DNA of 64,000 nucleotides from Capitulum mitella. Its lineage: Eukaryota > Arthropoda > Thecostraca > Pollicipedomorpha > Pollicipedidae. The notes beneath the pieces were generated by a model. That model ran no database searches, was not told the origin of the DNA, and saw nothing but the letters and a program-made list of their open reading frames with translations. Positions 24,730 through 57,200 of the stretch are shown here, one piece after another; within the stretch, counting starts at the first letter, position 1; each line of letters starts with the position of its first letter. Where the stretch lies: contig CP099840.1 in the NCBI GenBank assembly GCA_030062745.1, positions 36,955,101-37,019,100 on the forward strand, written 5' to 3'. Made by a program: the position numbers and the translations under genes.

Positions 24730-25469
24730 TGTAACTTTTATTGATCTTTGGGGTTCTTGTAATGGTTTCTCATGCTTAAATTTTGGAAAAGCTCAGTTAC
24801 CAATCTACAAAACTAGCGGAGCTTTATTCGTGAGAGCATGTTTATTTCCAAAACATGCTACTTTTTCAAACTTTTTGAGGTTTGTGGTATTACTTATGTC
24901 TTTGCAAGCTAGTTCTGCCATTTTCTACCCATTCTGAGCAATTCATCGTCGATTTTGACGGTGGTACATTTTGGCTCACTACAGTATTTCGTGACCTGAC
25001 CTCAGGTCAATGGCTGAAAGTCATTGATGCTTTGCCCAATGACGGTGACTAGATGTCTGCTTCACTCCACACTAAAAATGTTATAGAATATTCCGTCAAT
25101 TTCCGAAAAAACGGCGATATGTCTTAAAAATGGGCTTGATCTTAGGTCAATGACCCGGAAAATTCCGAAAAATCTGAGATAGCAGATTTGTTGCATCTAT
25201 CACGATCACTAATCCCTGAAAGTATTATTGAGATATCTTATTTTGCGAAAAAGTTAGAGGGCGCTAAACTTTTTTGGACATAGGTCTGTTTGACCTGACC
25301 TAGGTCAAGCACCTGACGTGACCTGAGGTCAAAATTTTGACACGAGATGTAAAATTGATGAAGCAAAAGGTACACAAAGGTTCGTGAGTCTGTGTTTGTT
25401 GGTTCTCTCGCAATCTCAGAAAAACCTCAGGGGGGGCAGTCAACTGCCCCCCAGTCGGGGACGGGTTAA
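24730..25469 (-). mobile_element. MITE family 2, truncated inverted copy
   Basis: The reverse complement matches about 22840-23600 of the full-length copy, running from its left terminus (here GGGGACGGG followed by TTAA at 25466-25469) inward, and then stops. It is about 60 percent of an element. The IR1 motif is retained at 25144-25156 (AGGTCAATGACCC). Confidence 0.75.
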
Positions 25470-25642
25470 TATCAGCCACATGGGACTCTGACTTCTAATG
25501 TACCCCCAGATACACTGGGACCCCTGCAGTGGCGTACCTAGGATTTCGTCTGTGAGGCAGTCAAATGAGTTCCACGGGGCCCTTCCAGCCAAGGGGTCCC
25601 TCTCCGTGGCTTAGGACCCTGTTTTTTATTTGGAGACCCTTG

Positions 25643-26864
25643 TTAACCCTATTCCCGGAGGGCTAGACGGTATGGTCGATTCCCGGCAGGGGGGGGACGG
25701 ATTCGGCCCCGCCCTGAGATCTCGAGAACTACTCGTCCGATTTCGTTGCAACAAACGGCAATCGATTTGCCGTGACGTTAACTACATTTTTATAAAAAGA
25801 AATTTTCAAAATTTCGAAATTTGTGGATACAGGGGGGCCAAAATGACAAAATGGGGGGTACTTTTGGACCTCTTATAACTCCTTCGTTTATGGACCGATT
25901 TCAATGAAACTGGCATGAATCGAGAGATTATGGATAGGGCTTTTACCATAGGTCCACAAATCTGAAATTTTGAGAAAATTCATGGGCGTTCACAGGGTTT
26001 CAAAAATAGGAGGATTAATTTTCCAACAACTGAATGAACAAAAAAGGCAAAAACACTTTTTTGGCTTCTGCTAGTCATGCTATGCCAAAGAAGTACAAAT
26101 CGTATTGCAATGTTGGTATAATGTTAGCATAGGCGGTGCCAGGGACATGAAAAAGGGGGAACTATCATGGTCACACGTTCTTCAGATCAACTTGTGACCT
26201 TTGACCTTAAATGACCTCCAGTGACCTTGGGGCCACCTGGAATGATCTCGTGTGCATTTGATACTATCTGTAAACGTTTTCAATCATCTGAATTCACTCT
26301 ATTCCAAAAATTTCATTTTATGGCTATTGCGTAATAAGGTACGCGCACTGACATTTTAGGTCATAGCTCCGTGACCCGACGTGATATCAAGCTGAAACTT
26401 GGTACACAAGTAGAGGGTACTTTTCTACGTCATATATATTCCGGGTTCGGCATTTAAAAAAACATCGCCGAAATTATTGCAAAAAAATAAATTTTGACTT
26501 TTGACCTTGACCTGACTTTGTAAAGTGACCTCAGATAAACAAAATTACATCTGCACATTGCCCAACTATTTAGCTATACATCCATATAAAGTTTTAAGTT
26601 CTATTTTTAAAGCTCTATTTTTGGCAGACATTTCCCTTTTACCCTCAACATGGCCAAAAATGGCACGAGGTGCCTCCCAAAAACGTTGCCTGGCTCCGCC
26701 CCTGAGCAAAATAGAATTTTGAAATTTTGTCACAGTACGTAGAAAGAATAGCTAGGAAAAGTCACCAAGTTTCGTGAAGCTGCGTTAAAAAGCCTGGAAT
26801 TGGCAAGCAAAAAACCCGAGGGGGGCGGATTCCGCCCCCCCCCCCCTGCCGGGAATAGGGTTAA
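25643..26864 (-). mobile_element. piggyBac-type MITE, family 1, copy 2 (inverted)
   Basis: Same ends and interior as the copy at 5145-6359 but in the opposite orientation. TTAA lies at 25643-25646 and 26861-26864, with termini CCCTATTCCCGG and CCGGGAATAGGG perfectly preserved, suggesting recent mobility. It abuts the start of the tRNA array at 26865. Confidence 0.85.
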
Positions 26865-27696
26865 GGAACAGTCAACAGGTTACGTCCAAAGAGCAGCTCA
26901 CCTGAAGAAACGAAGTGGTTAGGATCATACAGCAAGTGGTCGTTCGGGTTTATCAAAGAACCTTTTACATTTCAGCGACACCTAAAATTGTACGTAAAGG
27001 TCCAAGTCGGCATAAATGCCTGAAACGTATACAGTACCAGCATCTAACAAAAAATGAATTGCAAACACGTCGCAGTCCGTTGCCATACTTCTTTGAACGA
27101 TGTGCAGTGTCATCAAGGAACCGATGAGAGTCGAATTCAGCATATGGTGTTCCAAACAAACAAACAGCAAACATACCGCAAATCCGGGGATAGCCCCTTC
27201 CTCCCTCTTAGGTTTGATCAATGGTCAACTGCCACAGGCAGACTTGTATCTGCTGTGAACTACCACTGCCATATCATATCTCTTGAAACAACAACAGGCG
27301 ATATCGCCAGCTGGGAAACGTTCAAAAGGCAGCAAGCGACATCTCCAATTGGGGGCGGGGGAGACCCTGTTCCTTTTCTGCTCTATGACATCGCCTTTTC
27401 CGGTCCCTCCAATTACGGCATAGGAACAAATACGAAATTACGAAACCGAACAGCAAATTACGAAATTTAAATGATTTTTCTTCCTTCCTGCTGCCAGACT
27501 CGGGAAATTTAAGTCTTCAGTAAAGGCTCAACCACATTTACTTCAGTTTCAAAGGAATGTTCCGATGAGCCACACAGAAGGCGATAGTCTGCCGGCCCAG
27601 AATTTCCGCGCCGGTCCAAATCTTACCGTCACGCATGAAGCATCTAATTCAACAACGCGCTCAAAGACGAAGGTTTTATCTTTAAATGGCACACTG

Positions 27697-27769
27697 CGAC
27701 CTCGCCAGGACTCGAACCTACCGTATTTTGTTCCGAAGTTAGACGTCTTATCCATTAGGCCACACGGTG
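27697..27769 (-). pseudogene. tRNA-Arg(TCG)-type pseudogene
   Basis: The reverse strand keeps GTGTGGCCTAATGGATAAG and the B box GGTTCGAGTCC. The anticodon stem has three unpaired positions, and the acceptor stem has mismatches at positions 1 and 5. It retains the loop CTTCGGA with triplet TCG. Array unit 1. Confidence 0.75.
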
Positions 27770-28028
27770 ACACTGCCACTGAGCATGACTTAAATAATGC
27801 AATTCACGACTTGTCATTTCCACTTTCGAGAAAGGGACAGATTGCACACGCACTTCCGAACATAGGTCCTACAAAACTCGCTAGCAAGACAAAACATTTC
27901 TGGGTATGCGCACTTCACTTCCAGGGAATGGCTTACATACCGGTGACATCCCATCGACCGATTCGTCGACTGACATTTGACGAAAATCAAACAACACAAA
28001 ACAAAATATCGTGGCGAACCTGCACCCA

Positions 28029-28101
28029 GGCCGTGTGGCCTAATGGATAAGGCGTCTGACTTCGAATCAGAAGACTGCAGGTTCGAGTCCTGTCACGGTC
28101 G
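28029..28101 (+). tRNA. tRNA-Arg (anticodon TCG)
   Basis: 73 nt. Acceptor GGCCGTG pairs with CACGGTC with one G-U. A box TGGCCTAATGG; anticodon stem TCTGA/TCAGA around loop CTTCGAA, anticodon TCG (reads CGA), with A at position 37 where the sister copies have G; T arm GCAGG TTCGAGT CCTGT; discriminator G. No intron. It can fold fully and is probably functional. Confidence 0.88.
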
Positions 28102-28886
28102 CGAAGCGATGTTTTCGCAAGCAGGCTAACGGGTTGCGTCCCACAGAGCGTGAGTTAACGAAACGAAGTGGTCTGGACCCTGAAGTTAATGTGTAGTACA
28201 ACGCATACCGAAAAACGATTGAGCGGGACTAACAACTTAAGAACTTTTCCATCACAAAACCACCTGAACCTTTACGTACGGATCTACGGACTCCGGTGGG
28301 AACAAATGCTTGAAACGTATGCTGTCGGCATTACACAAAGACACTCCAAGTACACTACAGGCCGCTGCCATGCTTTCTCGAATGCTGTGTGGTACAACCA
28401 AGGGCCGCTGACAGCCGCATAAACCATCGCAAATCCAGAGATGTTCCCCAGTTCCTTCTCCTAAGGTTTAGTAAATGGTCAGCTAGCAAAAGTTGAATAG
28501 CAACGCTGACATATCTAAGGCAGCAAGCAATATCGCCATATGGGAGGGAGACCCTGTTCAATCCTGTGACCTAGGCCAAAGCCTCTTCCTGCGCCAGCAA
28601 TGACATCTGACCGTCGGACAGGAAACCACTTAAGAACCTTAAGGAATTCTGCCGTTTCACAACGACGGTGTGATAATGCTCCTTGAATTAAACTGTTTTC
28701 CACTAACCTTTCCAACGCAATGCATTCTGTTTCACAGGGATGCTACGCTGAGCGACACCGAATGCGATGGTCTGCCACTTTAGATATTCTGCGCCGGTCC
28801 AAATCTTCCCTTTACGCACGAAGGACTATCCAATTCGACATCGAGCAGTACCCTGAACGGATGCTTTGCCGTAAAACGACACACTG

Positions 28887-28959
28887 AGACCATGACAGGA
28901 CTCGTACCTGGAATCTTATGATCCGAAGTCAGCCGCCTTACCCATTCGGTCACAAGGTC
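28887..28959 (-). pseudogene. tRNA-Arg(TCG)-type pseudogene
   Basis: The reverse strand has GACCTTG...CATGGTC with a mismatch at position 5, a damaged A box (TGACCGAATGGG), two unpaired positions in the anticodon stem (GCTGA/TCATA), and a T loop changed from TTCGA to TACGA, which breaks the B box. Array unit 2. Confidence 0.75.
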
Positions 28960-29203
28960 GTTTTGATGCTAAGCCTATTGCATGACTAGAAAATTGTAGC
29001 TGACAACTTGCAAATTTCAACCTCGAGACAAGGACAGATTGCACAAGCATTTCGGAACATGGTCTTCCAAATTCTGCTAGCAAAAGAAAATGTTTCTGGA
29101 TATGCACCGTTCACTTCAAGGGAACGGCTTGATCCATTCGCCGACTGACATTTGACGGAAATGAAACATGACAAAAAGTGCGATATGTGCAACCTGCAGC
29201 CGG

Positions 29204-29276
29204 GGCCATGTGGCCTAATGGATAAGGCGTCTGACTTCGGATCAGAAGACTGCAGGTTCGAGTCCTGTCACGGTCG
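29204..29276 (+). tRNA. tRNA-Arg (anticodon TCG), one acceptor mismatch
   Basis: 73 nt. Loop CTTCGGA in a perfect TCTGA/TCAGA stem; intact A box and B box; discriminator G. The acceptor GGCCATG against CACGGTC has an A-C mismatch at pair 5-68, so function is likely but not certain. Array unit 2. Confidence 0.8.
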
Positions 29277-30036
29277 CAAAGCCCTGCTTTCAGGAACAAG
29301 GCCAACGGGTTGTGTCCAAAGAGCGGGTGAGTTGGCGTAGCGAAGTGATTTCGATTGCAGTCAGTGACTAATACAACACAAACAAAAAGTTGGTCGTTCC
29401 GCGTTATCAACAGAACAAACTTTTACATCCCAGACAGCTTTAATGTACAATGAGAGCCTTGAAGGTATGTAAGGACGTAAAGATTCCAGTGAGCACCGAG
29501 GATTCAAACGCATGCTGTCAGAAATCTGACGGAAAAACGAGCTCGAAGTACATTCCACGACGCTGCCAAACTTTCTCCCGTGCTGGGCGCGACCATCAAG
29601 GAAACGCTGACAGTCAAATACAGCAATTCAAATCTGACAATATCATCTTTCCTCCTCTTAAAGTTTGGTCCCTGGTCAACCATCACAGGCGGCATGGTAA
29701 CGCTGGCATATGACATCTGCTGAGCAACAAGTAACATCGCCATGTAGGGTGGAGACCATGCTGACTTTTGTAAATTCATAAACTCAGGAAATCTTTCCCG
29801 CTTCACGATGGAGGAATCACTAAGCTCGGGGATGCGAAATGTTCACCACTAACCGCTCCAGCGCAATCACCTCAGTTTCAAACGAACGCTCTGTGAAGCC
29901 ATGCAGAATGCGACAGTCCAACGGTTAAGAAATTCTGCGCCGGTCCAAATTTTACCTTCAAGAAAGAAACACAATCCGATCCGGTAACACGAGCACAGTA
30001 TTCGGGACGGATATCTGATCCTAAAACGGTGCACTC

Positions 30037-30109
30037 CGACTGTGCCAGGACTCGAACCTGAAATCTTCTGATCAGACGTCAGACACCTCATCCATTAGGC
30101 AACACGGTC
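30037..30109 (-). pseudogene. tRNA-Arg-type pseudogene with altered anticodon loop
   Basis: The reverse strand keeps GACCGTG...CACAGTC with one acceptor mismatch and a paired TCTGA/TCAGA stem. The loop is CGTCTGA: the universally conserved U33 is G, and the 34-36 triplet reads TCT. The A box is TTGCCTAATGG. Loss of U33 argues against a working tRNA. Array unit 3. Confidence 0.7.
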
Positions 30110-30375
30110 GTATTACAGCCGACTTTACTGCACGACTTAAATGTTGCGACTGATGACTTGTAATTTCCAATTTCCAGGCAAGGACATACTGCACATGGAT
30201 TTCGGAACATCGTTCTTAAAAAATTCACCAGCAAAACAAAATGCTTTTGGATATGCACTGTTCACTTCCAGGGAACGGCTGGCATACCGGTAACATCTGA
30301 CCGATCGATTCGCCTACTGACATCTGATATTTATGAAACACGACAAAATACAATATGTGTATAACCCCCAGCCAG

Positions 30376-30448
30376 GGACATGTGGCCTAATGGATAAAGC
30401 GTCTGGCTTTGGATCAGAAGACTGTAGGTTCGAGTCCTGTCACGGTCG
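30376..30448 (+). tRNA. tRNA-Arg body with anticodon TTG (Gln triplet); possible pseudogene
   Basis: 73 nt. The anticodon stem is TCTGG/TCAGA (one G-U) around loop CTTTGGA, so the triplet is TTG, which reads CAA (Gln), while the rest of the molecule is that of the neighbouring tRNA-Arg(TCG) genes. Acceptor GGACATG against CACGGTC has two mismatches (3-70 and 5-68). The A and B boxes are intact. Probably a decaying copy with a C-to-T change at position 35; if charged it could be a mis-sense tRNA. Confidence 0.65.
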
Positions 30449-31251
30449 CGACATTCCGTTTTAACACAGACCAAAGGGTTACGTCCAAAGAACGCGTGAG
30501 TCAAAGAAACGAAGTAATATGGGCAGAAAACAAGTATGTAATACAAATCATACAGAAAGTTGCTAATTCGGACTATTAACAAAAGATTCTTTAACAGCCC
30601 ATAGGCATCTAAAAAAACTCAACACCCCACAGACATCTAGAAATTTAAGTACGGACGCAAAGATACAAAAGTGAGCATAAATGCTTGAAACGTAAGCAAT
30701 GTCAGCAAACAATGCACTCATGAGTGCGTCAAAGGCCGTTGCCATGCTTTCTCGAACGATGTGCGGTACAATCAAGCGACCGCTGACGGCCGAATAAAAC
30801 ATTACAAAACTAGCGATATCCCATTCCCCCTCCACCTTCTCCTAAGGCCGGGTCAAAGATCTGCCATCAAAACTGGAATGGTAACGCTGGCACATTATAT
30901 CGGTTGAAACGGCAACAAGCGATGTCGTCGAATGGGGTTGAGACTCTGCTTACTTTTGTGCCTGAGACACAACCCAGTCGGAGACTAATGAAGCAACTGG
31001 TGAATTCATCTCCGTTTCGCACTGAAGGCACGACAAGGTTCCGGGAAGTGACCTGCTTTCCACACGCCGGTCAAGCACAACGACTGTGGTTTCACTGGAA
31101 TGTTCTGCGCTGATCCATGCAGATAAATGCGATAGTCTGACGCTTTAGGCCTTCCTCACAGGTCCAAATCTTACCTTCATGCAAACAATACTATCCGATT
31201 CGACAATGAACAATATTCTGAACGGGTACTTTGTCCTAAAACGACGCACTG

Positions 31252-31324
31252 CGACCGTGACAGGACTCGAACCTGCAGTCTTCTGATCCGAAGTCAGACG
31301 CCTTATCCATTAGGCCACACGGTC
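31252..31324 (-). tRNA. tRNA-Arg (anticodon TCG)
   Basis: 73 nt on the reverse strand. Acceptor GACCGTG pairs perfectly with CACGGTC; loop CTTCGGA in TCTGA/TCAGA; T arm GCAGG TTCGAGT CCTGT; discriminator G. It has the best acceptor stem of the eight and is the likely functional reference copy. Array unit 4. Confidence 0.92.
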
Positions 31325-31589
31325 ATGTTGCTAATATCAATTGCACGTTTTAAGTGGTGCCATTCCCATCTTAAAATTCCCAATGTCGAGGAAAGGAAAG
31401 AGTACAAAATGGCTTCGAAATTATGCCATAGCAGAAATCGCTAGGAAGGCAAAATATTTCGGTACATGCACCGTTAAATTAAAGGAAACGCCCCACATAC
31501 CGACAACACCCTCTTCGATCGATTCGTTGACGGGCATTTGACAGAAATCCAACACGTTAAACCGTTTTCCGTGACCAGCCTACAACCGA

Positions 31590-31662
31590 GGCTGTGTGGC
31601 CTAATGGATAAGGCGTCTGACTTCGGATCAGAAGACTGCAGGTTCGAGTCCTGCCACGGTCG
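31590..31662 (+). tRNA. tRNA-Arg (anticodon TCG)
   Basis: 73 nt. Acceptor GGCTGTG against CACGGTC with two G-U wobbles and no mismatch; loop CTTCGGA; T arm GCAGG/CCTGC perfectly paired; discriminator G. Likely functional. It forms a divergent pair with the copy at 31252-31324. The last IFT122 exon seen begins 122 bases further on. Confidence 0.9.
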
Positions 31663-31783
31663 AAACACCGCGTTTTAGATACAAACCATCAAATGCCTTT
31701 ATACCACCTAGTCCATAAGCCCCGTTGGATAGCCCACAACGCGCCATCCGTACGTCTGGGATGGCGCTGAGCACGACACTCAC

Positions 31784-52110
<20,327 letters not shown>

Positions 52111-52429
52111 CCTGTGTTTTAGCTTACCACATCTGTGTGTTTAATCCATGAATTCCCTGAAAAGCAGTGATATGCATTTTACAGACAAATGGACATACTG
52201 ATGTTAATTAATATTTTGTCCTGGCACCCAAATATTCTGCTTAAATAAAAGAAAACCAGCAAATTGTTTCGTACATGATACTAGATGCTGCAGGCTGATA
52301 AAGGGACATTCACAGGTGTAATGTTGAGCTGAAGGAGCGAACCTGTGCTGGAGGCACAGTACAGGGTACTAGAGGCCACAGGCTGATAAAGGGTCCAATA
52401 AGACTTGGCTTTGTTGTTGAACAGAGGTA

Positions 52430-52498
52430 AGGTCACACATCTAAATAGGTAAGGTTAGGTCAGGTTAGGACAGATTAGGTTGATTTAGGTTAGGTGTC
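52430..52498 (+). repeat. Interstitial TTAGG-like degenerate repeat upstream of IFT122
   Basis: Repeated GGTTAGG / AGGTTAGGT / GGTCAGGTTAGGAC words over about 70 bases, some 320 bases upstream of the IFT122 start codon. This is the opposite strand sense to the CCTAA tract at 21.9 kb. Confidence 0.65.
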
Positions 52499-52499
52499 T

Positions 52500-52867
52500 T
52501 GTATATCTTATTATTCATTGTTGTGTTATACTGGTGATGTCACAAGACCCAAATACCTCAACCTTGGAAACTGCCCCTTTCAAATTCATTACTGGAGCAT
52601 TCCAGTAGAAACCAATCAGACAAGTGGCACAGCACTCAGCAACAAATGGAGTGACTACATTATTTCACATTTTTTTCACTCTCTTCACCTTGGAATGATA
52701 CTATGCAGTGCTGGATCACAAGTATTTGCCTTAAAACCACCTGCTGTATGATTTTTATGCCATTTGTGCTATTTTTGCCAAAAAATAATAGCTTGGTGAA
52801 AATATGTCATTTGGCCAGAATAGTCTAGTCTTCAGTCTATCCTCTTTATGAATACATCCCTCTGTTT

Positions 52868-52919
<52 letters not shown>

Positions 52920-54200
52920 CTATATACCCAGGGACAAATGCAATCCATTATTTAATAAACAGTTGCAAAAAACTTAAAAATTCCCACTGGTCAAAATAAT
53001 GTGGGTTAAATCCATAAAGAAACCCACATTTGGGGGAGGTTGGCTTGTTGGGCTCTTGGTTTGGCCCCTCCCCCAATCATTTACAGGAATCAACACCCCT
53101 GGTTTCCATGTATATAAGTGACATTTGTGAGGGTATGGAAGCAAATATCAATTGTCACAAATGTTATGGTGCACTGTCTCACATCACAATCATTGCTACA
53201 CTTCCCACATTGTTCTTAAAATTCCCATGGTCTACAAACTGCTTCTCTGAACTTTGACCATACTGTATCTCATCAGCTATGATGACATTTTTGCAATGTG
53301 TAACAGTCCTTTTCCCATTGCCCATTGCAGCAACTATGATGCTCTTATGGCTTTATCACAAAAAAGAGCATTGGTATCATACTCAGATGTTTCTGCACAA
53401 TACAAAACAGATTTAAATTGCCATTCAATTCTGGGATGGTATCAGACACAAAAAAAACATCTGGTTAGATACTAACAGTTCTTCCCACCCAAAATGCTCT
53501 GTAAGATGAATACTGACTGGAGATACCTTGACTGGAAATAAAAATAGTCTCAACACAAATAAACATGCAAAATAATAAAGGAGATGATTGATGTAAGCCA
53601 TGACACATTCTGTGATGGTTGCCTCTTGATCAGTACCCTCGTATCACACGAATAACATCTTAAATACTCATGATGTGCTTGTTTCGGATAAACCAGCAAT
53701 TTCAAACGGCACTATTTCTCACAATTGCAGGAGTTACGGCACCTGACAAGAGCTGGCACAGGGTAAGAGTGCATAACATGCCCTCGGTACCTAACTTTTC
53801 TCGTCGGAATCATTTCTTACTTCCTACGGAACGCCGGCAAAATCCAATATTCTTCTCGACGTCCGGCTCCGCCTCGGAAATGTTCTCGCCATCAAACAAT
53901 CAACGCGCTTCTCCAGCAATTCCAACTTAGGCATTCGCAGCACTTCGATCTGGACGGCAGTGCTCGCTCTCATTACCTCTTTTAGTTTACGGTTTTCAGG
54001 TGGGTTACTGAAAAATGATTTAATAAAACATTTTTCATGATCGGTTCACCGGTCCTCAACTCTTACGTATTTCAGAAATACAACCGTTACTCACGAGCAA
54101 ACATATTCGAGTCAAAATCGTCACATAGTTTTTTCATCTCTAAAAACAATGCGGGCTTTACTGGCGCAGAGGGTTGTAAATATGCGCAACCCAGTTTGAG
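52500..54200. other. AT-rich intergenic sequence, no gene seen
   Basis: 5' side of IFT122. Apart from the (TA)n tract I see no recognisable gene. Short open frames lack protein signal. Confidence 0.4.
52871..52917. repeat. (TA)n microsatellite
   Basis: About 47 bases of uninterrupted TA. Confidence 0.98.
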
Positions 54201-54204
54201 CCGA

Positions 54205-57200
54205 GGCCAGGAAATTTATCTTCGTGCTATTTGAGGTAACATGTGTCTTTCTGTCTGTCTGTTTGTCGACAAACTTTGCTCCGGTTCAGGACCAAAACGG
54301 ATTGATGGATCGGTTCGTGCCGTACACCGTTCAAAAGGTCTTCACTTGCGACCAGAAAATCCTTCGCAATTTTCGTCCCGCTGCGACATGTCGTTCGCGC
54401 GTGCCACGCGCTTCAAGGACGCTTTTTAGCCCATAAGGATAACACATAAAACGGGAAACACAAACGGCGTCAAACATCGCTTCGATTCCGACAAGTTTTC
54501 TCGGCAACCACCGGTCGGATCGGCTCAAAACGCGTCAACTTGGAATGGCAATGGAACGGGCAATCACGTGACACACATCACGTTTCATGTGATGTGTGTC
54601 ACGTGAAACGTGCCCGTGCCCGTGCCCCGCGGCACGTGCCCCGCCCAAGCGACGATAATGTGAAAGTGCCGTTTCTGGGAGCCCTCCAGAATTGGGTGTG
54701 GTGCTGACGATCCAGAGATCACAGAGACTCACGGCTCCCCTCACGGTTCGGTTGCCACTCCGTCTGGAAGCAGACGATGCACTCATTCTCGAACCTCTGA
54801 TCAATCCCACTTCAGTATCGCATAGAGACCTTTGACTTTTTGGAATGAAAATTACACCGATGTGTAGCCCGTTTTTTTGCGCTCCATATCAACCCAAAAA
54901 ATCATCGTTTTTTATTGTAGCATGTCTGTAATAGATCGTTTTGGAAAAGTCTTACATTTCTTAACGCAGATTCATCCAGCAAATGAATGACATGCCGGCT
55001 GCATTCGCTGCCTCAATCACAGCCCAAAAATGAACAGTGCATGTGCGGCTCAAAACCTGGGATCCTCGTAGTCAAAAAGTCAGCGATTTCGTTGCCAATA
55101 TACTTTTGGTTTCAGAAGGCTGTCGTGGCCATCCAGGTACAGTGAATCGAAAAAGGGTATCCTCTCAAGGACATCGCATAGCATCCTGTATACGTTTCAG
55201 GAGAATGCTCATGGGCAAAGAGCAAGATGGCCATTTGCCACGTTTTTCGCCTTTTGTGTCGAACGTCAAGACAGCCACCAAGATCTGACCATCAAAGTAA
55301 AATGCAAAATAGGATGAAATACATTTAGAAACAGGGTCTGTCACACACAATAGCGTCCAACAACGAGCACGTTACCGTCATCCGTGACATTTCATGCCCC
55401 AAAGCATAAGACTTACCAAGGATTCCAAAGTCAGACTGCTTTTAAAGATATTATTGGCAACCGGACAGTCCAGTGCTAATGGACCTTGCATAACGAGGTA
55501 AGCGGCAAGCCCTAGTCTATGTACTATTTGAGTAACGTGTTTCTGTCTGCCTTTCTGTCTGTCGACAAATCTTTGCTCCAGGTCCAGAGCCCAAACGGAT
55601 TTACGGATCGGTCCGTGCCGTGCACCTGTTCGAAGGGTATCGCGCACCGCCAGAAAATCCGCTAATTTTCGTCCCGCTGCGACCCGTCGTTGGCGCGTGC
55701 CACGCGCTTCAACGGCGCTTTTTAGCCCACAGGGACAACACAGAAAACGGGAAACGCAAACAGCGCCAAACATCGTTTCGGTTCCGACGAGTTTTCTCGG
55801 CAACCACGGGTCGGATCGGCCCGAAACGCGTCAAGCTTCGAGTGGCAATTGAACGGGCGATCGCGTGGCACACGGCACGTTTCAATGCGCGCGAGACGTG
55901 CCACGCGCAAGCGACGGCAATGTGAAAAAGCTGTTTCTGGACGTTTTTCAGAACTGGGTGTGGTGCTGGCGATCCAGAGATCGCAGCGGCTCCGAAAAAA
56001 GCATCATGGTGTAGCTCCGTGTACCGTCTTTCGTTCCCACCGGCAGCCCGAAGGCTTCGATCCACGGTTCGGTTGCCACGCCGCGTGGGCAGACGATGCA
56101 GTCATTCTCGAACCCCATATCGATTCCACTTCAATATCGCACAGGGGCTCTTGACTTTTTGCCATGAAAACCACATCAGCGTGTAGCCCGTTCTTTTGTG
56201 CCCCATATTCAACCCACAAAATCATCGTATTTTACTGTAGTATGTCTGTAATAGATTATTTGGTAAAGTTCCGCATATCTTTACGCGGATTTATCGCGAA
56301 AAAGAGTTTATGCCGGCTCCAGCCACAGGCTCAAGTCCCACCCAGATAAAATGAAAAGCGCACGCGCGGTTTAAAACCTGGGATCCGCGAGGTCAAAAAC
56401 TCAGCATATTTCATTGTCATGATAGTATTGGTTTCAGAAGGCTGCCTTGGCCACCCAGGGACAGTAACTAGAAATGGATATCCTCTCAAAAGAAACTGAA
56501 CAGCGCATCGCATAGCATCCTGTGTGTGTTTCAGGATCACGCTCATGGGCAAGAAAGAGAGCAAAACGGCAACTTCACATCTTTTTCACCTTTTTTGCCG
56601 GACGTGGAAACAGTCCCAAAGATAATATTCGTCAAAGCGGAATGCAAAATAAAATCAAGTGCATTTAGAAACGGGGTCTGTCATGCACAGGAGCGTCCAG
56701 CAAGGAGCACATTAGAGTGATTTATGACAATCCGCACCCCAAAGACCAACACAAATGGTCATCCCAAAGCTCAGACTGCTTCGAAACTGGTACTGTTGGA
56801 ATCTGGGAAGTCGAGTGTTCATGAACTTTGCTTAACGAAGTAAGCGGCACGCCCTAGTCTATACACTATTTGCGTAACGTGTGTCTGTCTTTCTGTCTGT
56901 CGAAAAATCTTTGCTCCGGTCCAGGGCCCAAACGGTTTGACGGATCGGCACGTGCCGTGCACCGTTCGAAAGGTCTCGTTCACCGCCAGAAAATCTGCTC
57001 ATTTTCGTCGCGCTGCGACCCGTCTTTCGCGTGTGCCGCGCGCTTCAAGGCCGCTCTTTAGCTCATAGGGATAGCACGTAAAACGGGAAACGCAAACAGC
57101 GCCAAACATTGTTTCGGTTCCGACAAGTTTTCTCGGCAACCACGGGTCGGATCGGCTCGAAACGCACCAACCTGAAACGAGAATTGAAACGTCAATCGTG

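Larger units (their letters stand above)
26865..31680. repeat. Tandem array of ~1.2 kb units, each with two divergent tRNA-Arg-type sequences
   Basis: Four units. Plus-strand tRNA-like starts fall at 28029, 29204, 30376 and 31590 (spacing 1175, 1172 and 1214), and each is preceded about 245-270 bases upstream by a minus-strand tRNA-like sequence. The spacers share blocks such as TCTGCGCCGGTCCAAAT and GAAACGAAGTG. Integrity rises from left to right, and the rightmost pair is the best preserved. Confidence 0.85.
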
